Shown in pieces: positions 18,405 through 26,315 of a DNA stretch of 64,000 nucleotides; the first letter of the stretch is position 1; every line of letters begins with the position of its first letter. Origin of the DNA: Leifsonia sp. C5G2 (GTDB lineage: Bacteria; Actinomycetota; Actinomycetes; Actinomycetales; Microbacteriaceae); assembly GCF_013359685.1 (NCBI RefSeq), contig NZ_JABFMV010000005.1:186001-250000 (forward strand). The letters are read 5' to 3'. Made by a program: the position numbers and the translations under genes. Under the pieces are notes generated by a model. That model did no database searches. It saw only the letters and a program-made list of their open reading frames with translations, and was not told where the DNA came from.

Positions 18405-19496
18405 ATGCGCAAGATCGCACTCGCGACAGTGGCTGTCGCAGCTGCCGCCGCGCTGGCCCTGTCCGGCTGCTCCAGCCGTGACGGTGGCTCGGGCTCCTCG
18501 ACGGCGTCCGGTTTCGCCAAGGACTCCTCCATCGGTGTCGCCCTCCCGACCAAGACGTCGGAGAACTGGGTGCTCGCCGGCGGCCTGTTCGAGGACGGCC
18601 TGAAGGAGGCCGGTTTCAAGGGCGACGTGCAGTACGCCGGTGGCTCGGGCGTCTCCGACCAGCAGTCGCAGATCCAGTCGATGATCACCAACGGCGCCAA
18701 GGTCGTCATCATCGGCGCCGTCGACGGTGGCCAGCTCGCCGCGCAGGCCAAGGCCGCGCACGACGCCGGCGCGACCGTCATCGCGTACGACCGCCTCATC
18801 CTGAACACCAAGGACGTCGACTACTACGTCGCGTACGACAACGAGAAGGTCGGCGAGCTGCAGGGTCAGGCCCTGCTCGACGGCATGAAGGCCAAGTTCC
18901 CGGACAAGAAGAGCTACAACATCGAGCTCTTCTCGGGTTCGCCGGACGACGCCAACTCGAAGGTCTTCTTCGACGGCGCCATGAAGGTCCTGCAGCCGAA
19001 GATCGACGACGGCACGCTGAAGGTCGTCTCGGGTGAGACCGACATCAAGCAGACCGCGACCCAGGGCTGGCTGCCGGCCAACGCGCAGACCCGCATGGAC
19101 ACGCTGCTCGCGAAGAGCTACGGCTCGGCCGAGCTCGACGGCGTCCTGTCGCCGAACGACACCCTGGCCCGCGCCATCATCACCTCGGTGAAGGGTGCAG
19201 GCAAGCCGGTCCCGATCGTCACCGGTCAGGACTCGGAGGCCCAGTCGGTCAAGTCCATCATGGCGGGCGAGCAGTACTCGACCATCAACAAGGACACCCG
19301 CAACCTGGTCAAGCAGGCCATCGCCATGGTGAAGGACCTGCAGCAGGGCAAGAAGCCCGAGACCAACGACGACAAGTCGTACGACAACGGCAAGAAGATC
19401 GTCCCGGCCTACCTGCTGAAGCCGGTCATCGTCACCAAGGCCAACGCGGCCGAGGCGTACGCCAACGACCCGACCCTGGAGCCGCTGACCAAGTAA
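18405..19496 (+). CDS. Sugar-binding lipoprotein (ChvE/XylF-like)
   Basis: This 363-residue protein has a lipoprotein signal peptide with lipobox LSGC (Cys22), so it is anchored outside the membrane. The mature part has the periplasmic-binding fold of cluster B sugar binders: IGVALPTKTSENW, VVIIGAVDGGQL, VIAYDRLI, YYVAYDN, IELFSGSPDDANS and LSPNDTLARAI. These resemble ChvE/MmsE multiple-sugar binders. It delivers the sugar to the permease encoded just upstream. Its codon use is very biased (almost no rare codons), which suggests high expression. A strong terminator follows 28 bases after the stop. Confidence 0.94.
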   Translation: MRKIALATVAVAAAAALALSGCSSRDGGSGSSTASGFAKDSSIGVALPTKTSENWVLAGGLFEDGLKEAGFKGDVQYAGGSGVSDQQSQIQSMITNGAKVVIIGAVDGGQLAAQAKAAHDAGATVIAYDRLILNTKDVDYYVAYDNEKVGELQGQALLDGMKAKFPDKKSYNIELFSGSPDDANSKVFFDGAMKVLQPKIDDGTLKVVSGETDIKQTATQGWLPANAQTRMDTLLAKSYGSAELDGVLSPNDTLARAIITSVKGAGKPVPIVTGQDSEAQSVKSIMAGEQYSTINKDTRNLVKQAIAMVKDLQQGKKPETNDDKSYDNGKKIVPAYLLKPVIVTKANAAEAYANDPTLEPLTK

Positions 19497-19523
19497 CTCC
19501 CGTCCGCACCTGGTGCGAACACG

Positions 19524-19558
19524 AAAGGGCCCGGAGCATTCGCTGCTCCGGGCCCTTT
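19524..19558 (+). terminator. Strong hairpin terminator after the sugar ABC operon
   Basis: A perfect 15-bp stem (19524-19538 with 19544-19558, AAAGGGCCCGGAGCA and complement) around a 5-base loop, lying 28 bases after the operon stop. There is only a TTT end and no long T-run, as is common in high-GC actinobacteria. A second perfect 8-bp hairpin follows at 19560-19583 (CCGATCCG/CGGATCGG). Confidence 0.85.
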
Positions 19559-19688
19559 GCCGATCCGCCCCCCGACGGATCGGTTCCCCCTGGCCGAGAC
19601 GACCCCAGGCTATTGCCGGCATTACGGCGACAGCATCGGTGGCAGCACGGATATGGCCATGCGTGCCCGCTCGCGGTCGCAGTATGTT

Positions 19689-19712
19689 AGACAGGAGTGA
19701 ACATTTCTGTCT
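19689..19712. promoter_or_regulatory. Inverted repeat upstream of gntR, possible operator
   Basis: AGACAG (19689-19694) and CTGTCT (19707-19712) are perfect inverted half-sites 12 bases apart. They lie between a TATGTT box (19683-19688) and the ribosome-binding site of the GntR gene, a suitable position for autoregulation. Confidence 0.35.
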
Positions 19713-19721
19713 GGAGGTCGC

Positions 19722-20375
19722 GTGGATCAGACCACACCCGACGGCCGCTACGGCGAGCGGCGTCTGCTGCGCAACGATGTCTTCGAGTTGGTGCTCGATC
19801 GCATCCTGACGGGGGAGTACCAGCCGGGCGAGCGGCTGCGCGACGCCGACCTCACGGCCTGGCTCCAGGTGTCGCGCACGCCGGTGCGCGAGGCGATCAG
19901 CAGGCTGGCGGCGGTCGGCCTGGTCGAGACCTCGCCCAACCGCTACACCGAGGTCTCGCCGCTCGACGACGGCGACGTGGCCGACGCGCTGGAAGTGCTG
20001 CGGCTGCTCTGGCCGCAGGCCCTGCGTTCGATCTGCGCCTCCGCACGGCTCGACACCCAGGTCGAGCTCACCCTGCTCATCGCGCGCATCGAGCGCGGCG
20101 ACGTGGAGGCGGCTCCCGGCTTCCACCAGGCCATGGCGACCGTGACCGGGGCCGTCCCCAACCGGGTGCTGGCCGAGGCTCTGCGCGCGGCAGACCTGCG
20201 CGTGGTCCGTTACCTGCTGCTGGTCCCGCAGGCGCGGGGGCTGCTTCAGCGCGAGCGGGTGGTCTCCCTCGTGCGGGCGCTCTGTGACGGAGCAGGCGAC
20301 GCGGAGGCCCTCCTGACCGGGGTGCTCGACGATCTCGACGGGGTGCTCGCCTCGCGCCGCAGCGCGGCACGGTAG
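19722..20375 (+). CDS. GntR-family (FadR/VanR-type) transcriptional regulator
   Basis: This 217-residue protein has an N-terminal winged helix (about 15-80; YQPGERLRDADLTAWLQVSRTPVREAISRL) typical of GntR and an all-helical FCD-like C-terminal domain (about 85-205). The GTG start has CTGGAGGT just upstream. It stands alone after the sugar ABC terminator. Its 3' end overlaps an opposite-strand gene. The effector is unknown. Confidence 0.92.
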   Translation: MDQTTPDGRYGERRLLRNDVFELVLDRILTGEYQPGERLRDADLTAWLQVSRTPVREAISRLAAVGLVETSPNRYTEVSPLDDGDVADALEVLRLLWPQALRSICASARLDTQVELTLLIARIERGDVEAAPGFHQAMATVTGAVPNRVLAEALRAADLRVVRYLLLVPQARGLLQRERVVSLVRALCDGAGDAEALLTGVLDDLDGVLASRRSAAR

Positions 20376-20704
20376 AAGCGCACCAGCTCGGCAGCAGGCG
20401 GCCGCTGGGCCGTCATCGTGCTCGCATCCACCCGCCGCGCGGCCATGTGGTGACGCCACGACTCGGCGGCGCAGCGGTGATCCCAGGCCACGGCTGCCGC
20501 CGCCTCGAGCGTGCGGCACCAGCCGATCAGCTCGCGGCCCTCCGAGGTGGGCGCCCAGGTGACGACGCGGAACCAGACGTCGGGTCGGTTGGGATCCCCG
20601 AAGGCGAAGCGGCGGATGACGGCGTACGGAGCGCCGAGCGCACCCTGGCGGAGCAGCCACTCGGTGGGCTGCGCATTCGCCACCGGGTGCCATTCCGCGC
20701 TCAC
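20246..20704 (-). CDS. Hypothetical protein overlapping the 3' end of gntR
   Basis: This is a 152-residue frame. The first ~95 residues look like a real folded protein (WLLRQGALGAPYAVIRRF, DVWFRVVTWAPTSEGREL, WDHRCAAESWRHHMA), whereas the last ~45 are Ser/Arg/Thr-rich and lie antisense to gntR for 130 bases. The GTG is 6 bases after TAACGT, which supports expression. The long convergent overlap is unusual, so the tail may be unstructured read-on beyond a lost stop. I recognise no family. Confidence 0.55.
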   Translation of the reverse strand: MSAEWHPVANAQPTEWLLRQGALGAPYAVIRRFAFGDPNRPDVWFRVVTWAPTSEGRELIGWCRTLEAAAAVAWDHRCAAESWRHHMAARRVDASTMTAQRPPAAELVRFYRAALRREASTPSRSSSTPVRRASASPAPSQSARTRETTRSR

Positions 20705-20710
20705 GGCGTC

Positions 20711-20716
20711 ACGTTA
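20711..20716 (-). promoter_or_regulatory. Predicted leaderless -10 box of the overlapping hypothetical gene
   Basis: TAACGT on the minus strand, 6 bases before the GTG at 20704. Confidence 0.4.
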
Positions 20717-20807
20717 CGTGCACCCGCCGACACCGCTTCTGCGGTGCTGCGGAACGAGTGCGGGTGCTCGCTCACGCGCGAACGGTACGAACGGCAGCAG
20801 TCGCGAT

Positions 20808-21113
20808 TCAGGTGAAGAGGCGGATGAGGGCGGCGACGGCCGCCGCGGCCGGCACCACGACGATGAACGGCACCCGGAGGGCGTAGAGGCCGGCCGCGAT
20901 GGCGACGGCGGGGAGGCGCGCATCCAGCTGCAGCGACTGCCCGGCGCCGAGGGTCTGCACGCAGATCAGGGCGGCGAGGAGGGCTGCGGTCAGCAGGTCG
21001 CTGACGCGGGCGACCGTCGGATGGTCGAGGGCCTTCGGCGGCACCATCCAGCCGATCGCCTTGAGCCCGAGCACCGCGATCGAGGCGAGCAGGATGACGT
21101 TCCAGGTGCTCAC
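20808..21113 (-). CDS. azlD: AzlD-type branched-chain amino-acid transport protein
   Basis: This 101-residue protein has three to four membrane helices and the AzlD pattern (LKAIGWMVPPKALDHP near the N-terminus, ALYALRVPFIVVV-like region near the end). It partners AzlC in exporting branched-chain amino acids and analogues. Its ATG overlaps the azlC stop by 4 bases, so translation is coupled. Confidence 0.88.
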   Translation of the reverse strand: MSTWNVILLASIAVLGLKAIGWMVPPKALDHPTVARVSDLLTAALLAALICVQTLGAGQSLQLDARLPAVAIAAGLYALRVPFIVVVPAAAAVAALIRLFT

Positions 21114-21850
21114 GGCTCCACCTCCCGCTCCATCGGCACCGCCTCGGGATGCGGCGGGTCGTCGCGGCGCCCGAACAGGTTCAGCACGCCCACCACGATC
21201 GCGACCGCCGCAGCGGCGAGCACGGGCAGTCCCGGCGTGAGGAACGGCGTGAGCAGGGTCGCGACGAACCCGGCCGCCACCGCGACGGCCTGCGTCTGCC
21301 GGGCCTTGAGCCTAGGCCAGAGCAGGCCCAGGAACGCCGCGGCGGCGGCCGCGTCGAGCCCGTAGGCCTTCACGTCCCCGATGAGGTCGCCGAGGAGCGC
21401 GCCGGCCAGCGTGGTGAGATTCCAGCCGATGTAGACGACGAGCCCGGTCGTCCAGAAACCGATGCGCTGCGCGCGCGGTTCGGCCTGCGCTGTCGCGACG
21501 GCGGTGGACTCGTCGATGGTCAGCTGAGTGGCGGCCGCCCGTCGGCAGAACCCGCGCCCGATGATCCGCGAGAGCCTCAGCGCGTAGAACGAGTTGCGCA
21601 CGCCGAGCAGCGCGGCGCTCGCGATGGCGGTGCCGCCCGCCGCTCCGCCTCCGGAGGCCAGCACGCCGATGAGCGCGAACTGCGAGCCGCCGCTGAACAT
21701 GATCAGGCTGAGCACGCAGGTCTGCCAGACGTCGAGGCCCGAGGCCGTCGACAGGGCGCCGAACGAGATGCCGTACGCGGCTGTGGCGACGCCGACCGCC
21801 CAGCCCGACCGGGCCGCGGCGCGTTCCTCGCTGGTCCGTTCCTGGCGCAT
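21110..21850 (-). CDS. azlC: AzlC-type branched-chain amino-acid permease
   Basis: This roughly 246-residue membrane protein has the AzlC signatures AYGISFGALS, MFSGGSQFALIGVLASGGG, LLGVRNSFYALRLS and DESTAVATAQ. With AzlD it exports branched-chain amino acids. I prefer the ATG at 21850; a GTG at 21862 would add 4 residues, and neither has a clear ribosome-binding site. It is followed by azlD with a 4-base overlap. Confidence 0.9.
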   Translation of the reverse strand: MRQERTSEERAAARSGWAVGVATAAYGISFGALSTASGLDVWQTCVLSLIMFSGGSQFALIGVLASGGGAAGGTAIASAALLGVRNSFYALRLSRIIGRGFCRRAAATQLTIDESTAVATAQAEPRAQRIGFWTTGLVVYIGWNLTTLAGALLGDLIGDVKAYGLDAAAAAAFLGLLWPRLKARQTQAVAVAAGFVATLLTPFLTPGLPVLAAAAVAIVVGVLNLFGRRDDPPHPEAVPMEREVEP

Positions 21851-21880
21851 CGTCCACGACACTATCGCGCGCGGTGGACC

Positions 21881-22426
21881 TTACTCGAAGAGCCGGGCGA
21901 CCAGGTGTTCGGCGGTGCTGTCGTCCAGCGTCCAGGGCAGGAAGATCACGCGGTAGACGATCGGGGCGATCACGAGGTCGAGGATGTCCTCCGCCGTGAC
22001 CCCGGAGTCGGGGTAGCGCTCGAGGAACAGGTTCGCCTCGATGCGGCGGTTCCGCAGGCAGTTCGACTGCTGCTCGCCGGCCGCCGACGCACCTCCGCGC
22101 AGGAGGGCGGCGTTGACGGGGTTGCTGTAGTGCGCAACGATCTCCCGCGCCCAGGCGGTGAGGTCGGCCCGCAGGTCGCCGTTCTCCGGCAGCGGCCGGG
22201 TGGGGTCGAGCTGGTAGGTGGCGATGTCGTTGATGAGGGTCGGGAGGTCGCCCCAGCGGCGGTAGATGCTGGTCGGGTTCACCCCGGCGCGCTCGGCGAT
22301 CATCGGCACCGTGACGCGGTCCTGGCCCTTCTCCTCGACGAGCTCTTCGACCGCGGTCCGCACGTTGTGGATGACCGCGGCGCTGCGGCCGCCCGTGCGT
22401 CGGGCGGGAGTGGTCGTCGGTTCCAT
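21881..22426 (-). CDS. TetR-family repressor
   Basis: This 181-residue protein has an N-terminal TetR HTH (about 20-65; VTVPMIAERAGVNPTSIYRRWG) and a helical C-terminal domain with ILDLVIAPIVYRVIFLP, a common efflux-repressor type. It is divergent from an MFS exporter. Two identical 20-bp operator-like palindromes lie between them. One overlaps this gene's own promoter region (TAAGCT at 22433-22438, 6 bases before the ATG), so it should repress itself and the exporter. The ligand is unknown. Confidence 0.93.
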   Translation of the reverse strand: MEPTTTPARRTGGRSAAVIHNVRTAVEELVEEKGQDRVTVPMIAERAGVNPTSIYRRWGDLPTLINDIATYQLDPTRPLPENGDLRADLTAWAREIVAHYSNPVNAALLRGGASAAGEQQSNCLRNRRIEANLFLERYPDSGVTAEDILDLVIAPIVYRVIFLPWTLDDSTAEHLVARLFE

Positions 22427-22437
22427 GGGAATAGCTT

Positions 22438-22457
22438 AAAGCAAATCTTGTTGCTTT
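22438..22457. promoter_or_regulatory. TetR operator 1
   Basis: AAAGCAA-N6-TTGCTTT, a perfect inverted repeat with 7-base arms. It abuts the tetR -10 (TAAGCT), and its right arm supplies the -35 (TTGCTT) of the MFS promoter. It is the same sequence type as operator 2, with centres 46 bp apart. Confidence 0.75.
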
Positions 22458-22479
22458 TTCTCACATCCTCTTCTATAGT
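22451..22479 (+). promoter_or_regulatory. Promoter of the MFS exporter
   Basis: TTGCTT (22451-22456), a 17-base spacer and TATAGT (22474-22479) form a near-consensus promoter. The -35 lies inside operator 1, and the start region runs into operator 2. Confidence 0.65.
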
Positions 22480-22483
22480 CGCA

Positions 22484-22503
22484 AAAGCAATCATATTTGC
22501 TTT
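22484..22503. promoter_or_regulatory. TetR operator 2
   Basis: AAAGCAA-N6-TTGCTTT again, with identical arms. It begins 4 bases after the MFS -10 box and ends at the AAGGAG ribosome-binding site of the MFS gene, so binding would cover the transcription start. Confidence 0.75.
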
Positions 22504-22514
22504 AAGGAGTCGAC

Positions 22515-23768
22515 ATGACCGCTGCCCAGGAATCCCTCGCCACCGGCGGGATGATGGCCGTCCGGACGACGGAACGCAGTGCCCGGCGTGGTCCGCGACT
22601 GCGGCCGACCGCCGCCTTCGCCGGCACCGCGCTCGCCTTCGTGGCCGTGGCGCTCGCCGTCGGCGCCCCGAGCCCGCTGTTCGTGCTCTACGAACAGGAG
22701 TGGGGCTTCCAGCCGTGGCTGCTCACGGTCGCGTTCGCGATCTACGCGGTGACCCTGCTGATCACCCTGCTCGTGGCCGGCTCCCTGTCGGACCACATCG
22801 GACGCCGCCCGGTGCTGATCGGCGCGCTCGCCCTGCAGGTGGTCGCCATGCTCGTCTTCCTGTTCGCCCCCGACATCGGCTGGATCGTCGGCGCACGCGC
22901 TGTGCAGGGCGTCGCGACCGGTGCCGCCATGAGCACCTTCACGGCCGCCCTGGTCGAACTGGCTCCCGAGCGGCAGAAGAAGCTGGGGGCCACGATCGGG
23001 AGCACCGCGCCGGTCGGCGGCATCGCCATCGGCGCCTTCCTCACCGGCCTGGCCGTGCAGTTCGTCCCGCAGCCGACCACGCTCGTCTTCGTCACGCTGG
23101 CGGTGCTGTTCGCGGCGGGCATCCTCGTGGTCGTCGGCTCTCCCGAGACGGTCACGCGCCGCCCAGGGGCGGTGCGCTCGCTCATCCCCCGGGTGCTGAT
23201 CCCGCGGGAGGCGCGCAGCGAGTTCGCCGGCGCCATCCCGCTGTTCCTGGCCACGTGGATGCTCGCCGGTCTCTTCATCGGACTGTCGCCGTCCATCCTG
23301 CACGGCGTGTTCCACCTCGACAGCGGCCTGCTGAACGGCGCCATCGTGGCCGTGCCGCCGGCCGTCGGCGCGGTCGCCGGGCTGCTGCTCACCCGGGCTC
23401 CGGCACGCCGGACGGTCGTGTGGGCCATGGCCGCGATCGTCGCCGGGGTCGCGATCGCCGCGGTCGGCATGGCCACGGCGGCGCTCCCGCTGCTGTTCGC
23501 CGGAGCGACCGTCGCGGGCGGAGGGTTCGGTGCCGGCTTCTCCGCGATGCTCCGGATGCTCGCGCCGCTCGCCCCGAACGACCAGCGCGCAGAGCTCTTC
23601 GCCGGGATCTTCCTGGTCAGCTACCTCGCTTACGGCGTGCCCGCGCTGGTGGCGGGCGAACTGATCGGCTGGATCGGCCTCCTGCCCACCGCGCTCGGCT
23701 ACTCGGCCGCCATCGCGGCCGCCGCGATCGTCGCCCTGGTCGTGCAGGCGCTCAGATCACGTCGATGA
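22515..23768 (+). CDS. MFS exporter (drug-efflux type)
   Basis: This 417-residue protein has 12 predicted membrane helices after a 35-residue Arg-rich N-terminus. The loop 2-3 motif is GSLSDHIGRRPVLIG, and RAVQGVATGAA matches the helix-5 region of multidrug MFS exporters. AAGGAG lies 5 bases before the ATG. It is controlled, by position, by the divergent TetR repressor through two operators. It exports an unknown compound, presumably the TetR ligand or a relative. Its 3' end overlaps the convergent quinone reductase by 17 bases. Confidence 0.92.
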   Translation: MTAAQESLATGGMMAVRTTERSARRGPRLRPTAAFAGTALAFVAVALAVGAPSPLFVLYEQEWGFQPWLLTVAFAIYAVTLLITLLVAGSLSDHIGRRPVLIGALALQVVAMLVFLFAPDIGWIVGARAVQGVATGAAMSTFTAALVELAPERQKKLGATIGSTAPVGGIAIGAFLTGLAVQFVPQPTTLVFVTLAVLFAAGILVVVGSPETVTRRPGAVRSLIPRVLIPREARSEFAGAIPLFLATWMLAGLFIGLSPSILHGVFHLDSGLLNGAIVAVPPAVGAVAGLLLTRAPARRTVVWAMAAIVAGVAIAAVGMATAALPLLFAGATVAGGGFGAGFSAMLRMLAPLAPNDQRAELFAGIFLVSYLAYGVPALVAGELIGWIGLLPTALGYSAAIAAAAIVALVVQALRSRR

Positions 23769-24771
23769 GCACCTTGCCCACGGCGCCGTTCTCGACGGCG
23801 TCGTGGGCCTCCGCCGTCCGCTCCAGCGGGAACCGCGTGATCGGGAGGCCGTGCTCGGCCCCGACCTTCAGCACCCCGTCGGCCGCCGCGGCCGCCACCG
23901 CGCGCACCGCCGCCGCCTTCGACTCCGGCGCGACCGTGTAGGTCAGCACGAACTGCCAGCGCAGGTTCTTCGACATGCTCGGGCGCACCGGGATGGTCAC
24001 CGAGTCGTCGTCGGGCGAGTTCGCGTAGCTGGCGATCGTGGCGTTCGCGCCTGCGACCTTCACGTCGAGCTCGACGTTGGCGGTCACGTTCACCTCCACG
24101 ATGATGTCGACTCCGCGCGGGGCCAGCGCGCCGATCGCCTTGGCGGTGTCCGGATCGGTGTAGTTCACGACGTGATGCGCTCCGGCCGCCCGCGCCAGCT
24201 CCGCCTTCTCGTGGCTGCTGACCGTGGCGATCACCGTCGCCCCCGCCCACACCGCCAGCTGGATCGCGGCGTGACCGACCGCGCCCGCGCCTCCCGCGAC
24301 CAGCACGGTCCTGCCGTCGAGAGAGCCGGGCGAGAGTTCGGCCGGGGCATGCTCGTACGACGTGAGCGCCCGGTGCGCGGTCAGGGCCGGGATGCCGAAC
24401 GACGCCCCCTCGTCGAAGCCCACGCCGTCGGGCAGGGCGACCACGTTCCGCTCGGGCAGCACGGCCAGCTCCTGCGCCGTCCCGTCCGGACGTTGGTAGG
24501 CGGCATCCCACACCCACACGCGATCCCCGGGGCGGAAGGCCGTCACACCCTCGCCGACCTCGTCGACCACGCCCGCGCCGTCCTGGTCCGGCACCTGCGG
24601 CCGCGGCAGCTCGCTCGGGCCGCTGCCCCGGCGCGCCTTCCAGTCGGTCGGGTTCACCCCGGAGACATGGATGCGCACACGCACCTCGCCGGGACCGGGA
24701 TGCGGCTCCTCGCGCTCGCCGAGGGTGAGAACGCTCGAGTCGCCGGTGGACGAGTAGGTGACAGCCTTCAT
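23752..24771 (-). CDS. NADPH:quinone oxidoreductase, zinc-independent MDR family
   Basis: This 339-residue protein is from the medium-chain dehydrogenase superfamily: N-terminal MKAVTYSSTG, a GroES-like domain with VSGVNPTDWKARRG, and a Rossmann domain with VLVAGGAGAVGHAAIQLA. It lacks the catalytic zinc cysteines, as in quinone reductases and enoyl reductases. It would reduce a quinone or enone with NADPH. The ATG at 24771 matches the family N-terminus; a longer in-frame start (24903) adds an unconserved leader. Confidence 0.92.
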   Translation of the reverse strand: MKAVTYSSTGDSSVLTLGEREEPHPGPGEVRVRIHVSGVNPTDWKARRGSGPSELPRPQVPDQDGAGVVDEVGEGVTAFRPGDRVWVWDAAYQRPDGTAQELAVLPERNVVALPDGVGFDEGASFGIPALTAHRALTSYEHAPAELSPGSLDGRTVLVAGGAGAVGHAAIQLAVWAGATVIATVSSHEKAELARAAGAHHVVNYTDPDTAKAIGALAPRGVDIIVEVNVTANVELDVKVAGANATIASYANSPDDDSVTIPVRPSMSKNLRWQFVLTYTVAPESKAAAVRAVAAAAADGVLKVGAEHGLPITRFPLERTAEAHDAVENGAVGKVLIDVI

Positions 24772-25079
24772 GGGACCCAGCCAATCACGTGCGGGGGCCC
24801 GGTTCCAGCGTGGGACAGGCTGCGAGGCGGCGCACGGCAAATGCGGCGAGACGGTTGGGGGAATTTCCGGGTCTATGTCTACGTCCACACCCCTCTCGTC
24901 CAAACCGGGCGTCCGAGCACGCGGAGATCGGGCCGTTTTGCCGGGTTCAGGGAGAAATGCCAGGCGCTCTATGGCTTCGGGCCGAGGGAAGTCCCGGAAC
25001 AGGTGTCACTGTCGGGTCTGGATGCTCGCAGCCTCTAGGCTGCCGCAATCGGACCAACTCCGGCACTTGGAGGATCTAC
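24772..25079. other. Noncoding stretch with one candidate promoter
   Basis: No credible gene is seen on either strand in these 308 bases. The only signal is TAGGCT at 25036-25041 (plus), which would start transcription about 35 bases before the TTG of the next gene. The composition is less GC-rich than the neighbouring enzyme genes. Confidence 0.5.
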
Positions 25080-25772
25080 TTGACCGTCCTCACTGATGAC
25101 GCCCTCCGGGGAATCGCCGAACTCGACGCGAGCGACTCGCAGGCAGCAGGTCGGGCGGGGCCGCTGGGCGATGGGATGATGGCGGCAGCCGCCCGACCGT
25201 CCGCCGCGCTCCGAAGGGCGAACGGACTGAAGGCGGCGTGCGTGGCAACGGGAGTCATCCTTTCGCTGGCGACGCTGGGAGCCGTCTACCCGACGACGAT
25301 CCCAGGGGGACTGCAGTTCGTCCTGGTGGTATTGAGCGGCGCCATTCCCTTCGGTGCGCTCTATGTCCTGATGGCGCTTGCTATCACGTTGGATCGGTCA
25401 GCGCTGACCGCGCTGAAGAGGATGGGCGTCGTCGCATACTTCGATGGCGGAACGCCGTACTCCGGCCGGCGTCTTCTGCTCGGGCATCGTGGGCTTTACC
25501 GGCTCGGCCGATCCGGAGAGCTTTCGATGATTCCGTGGTCGGAGATCCATGCCGCGGGTGTCGAGGTCCGAATGTCAGGCTGCGTCATTGTGCTCGCCGT
25601 TCAGGATGGTTTCGTGGGGTTCGCGAGCGCGGGTCGGGTCGGAGGACCTCTCGCGTCCGGGTGGTCACTCGACGGCCTGCTCGGCATCGGGCAGCTGCGG
25701 CGTTCGATCGAGGAGGACTTTTCCAATAGAGGCGTCCCACTCGCGAGCGCCGACTTCAGCCGGGCGGCCTGA
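25080..25772 (+). CDS. Hypothetical membrane protein
   Basis: This 230-residue protein starts at a TTG, chosen because GGAGG (25069-25073) is 6 bases upstream and no ATG/GTG with a site fits. Two membrane helices (about 50-72 and 78-100) form a hairpin after a 45-residue soluble N-terminus. The C-terminal 120 residues are a beta-rich cytoplasmic domain (LLLGHRGLYRLGRSGELS, IPWSEIHAAGVEVR) resembling PH-like membrane-associated domains, which is only a guess. No family is assigned. It is followed 18 bases later by another unknown gene. Confidence 0.7.
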   Translation: MTVLTDDALRGIAELDASDSQAAGRAGPLGDGMMAAAARPSAALRRANGLKAACVATGVILSLATLGAVYPTTIPGGLQFVLVVLSGAIPFGALYVLMALAITLDRSALTALKRMGVVAYFDGGTPYSGRRLLLGHRGLYRLGRSGELSMIPWSEIHAAGVEVRMSGCVIVLAVQDGFVGFASAGRVGGPLASGWSLDGLLGIGQLRRSIEEDFSNRGVPLASADFSRAA

Positions 25773-25790
25773 GCGGAGAGGATCGAGGGC

Positions 25791-26315
25791 ATGAGCGTCG
25801 AGAGCGAGTTCTTGTCGAGCGCAGACAGGAGAGACCTTCCGCGCGCCGGGGTCACCTGGGATCGATCGACCGATCTTGCGGAATGGTCCGTACTCGAATC
25901 CAGACACCTGGCGTATCGGCACCGCGTAGGGATCCTGTTGGCCTGGGGCGACTTTCGGGGATGCTCGGCCGCTCTTCTCGTTGCCGACGACGTCCGGGCT
26001 TTCGCGTCGGAAGGACGGCCGCACGGAAGCTCTGACAACTGGGAGCTCGGTTCCGTGGATGTTACGGATACCGGCGCCGTGCTCCAAGTGTCCCTGAACG
26101 CGATGGATCCCCGCGTCGGCTCTATGACGTTGGTTGCGCGGTCGGTGACGCTGCTCCTGGGAAGCACGCCGACATCCTCGCTCGCCCCGCCGGACCTGGA
26201 CGGCGGCCTCGGTGCCTTCTACACGGGGTCGCCGGGCTGGGAGTCGCCGTTCGATGTCCGATACCTCGACCGTCTCGCAGCGCCCGTCACCCCGCGGTGC
26301 ACGCCCCCGAGCTGA
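25791..26315 (+). CDS. Hypothetical protein
   Basis: This 174-residue soluble protein has no signal peptide or membrane segment. It is probably in one operon with the membrane protein ending 18 bases upstream. GAGGAT lies 7 bases before the ATG. The last 29 bases overlap the convergent marP-like gene. No family is recognised. Codon use is less GC-rich than in neighbouring enzymes, which may mean recent acquisition. Confidence 0.65.
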   Translation: MSVESEFLSSADRRDLPRAGVTWDRSTDLAEWSVLESRHLAYRHRVGILLAWGDFRGCSAALLVADDVRAFASEGRPHGSSDNWELGSVDVTDTGAVLQVSLNAMDPRVGSMTLVARSVTLLLGSTPTSSLAPPDLDGGLGAFYTGSPGWESPFDVRYLDRLAAPVTPRCTPPS

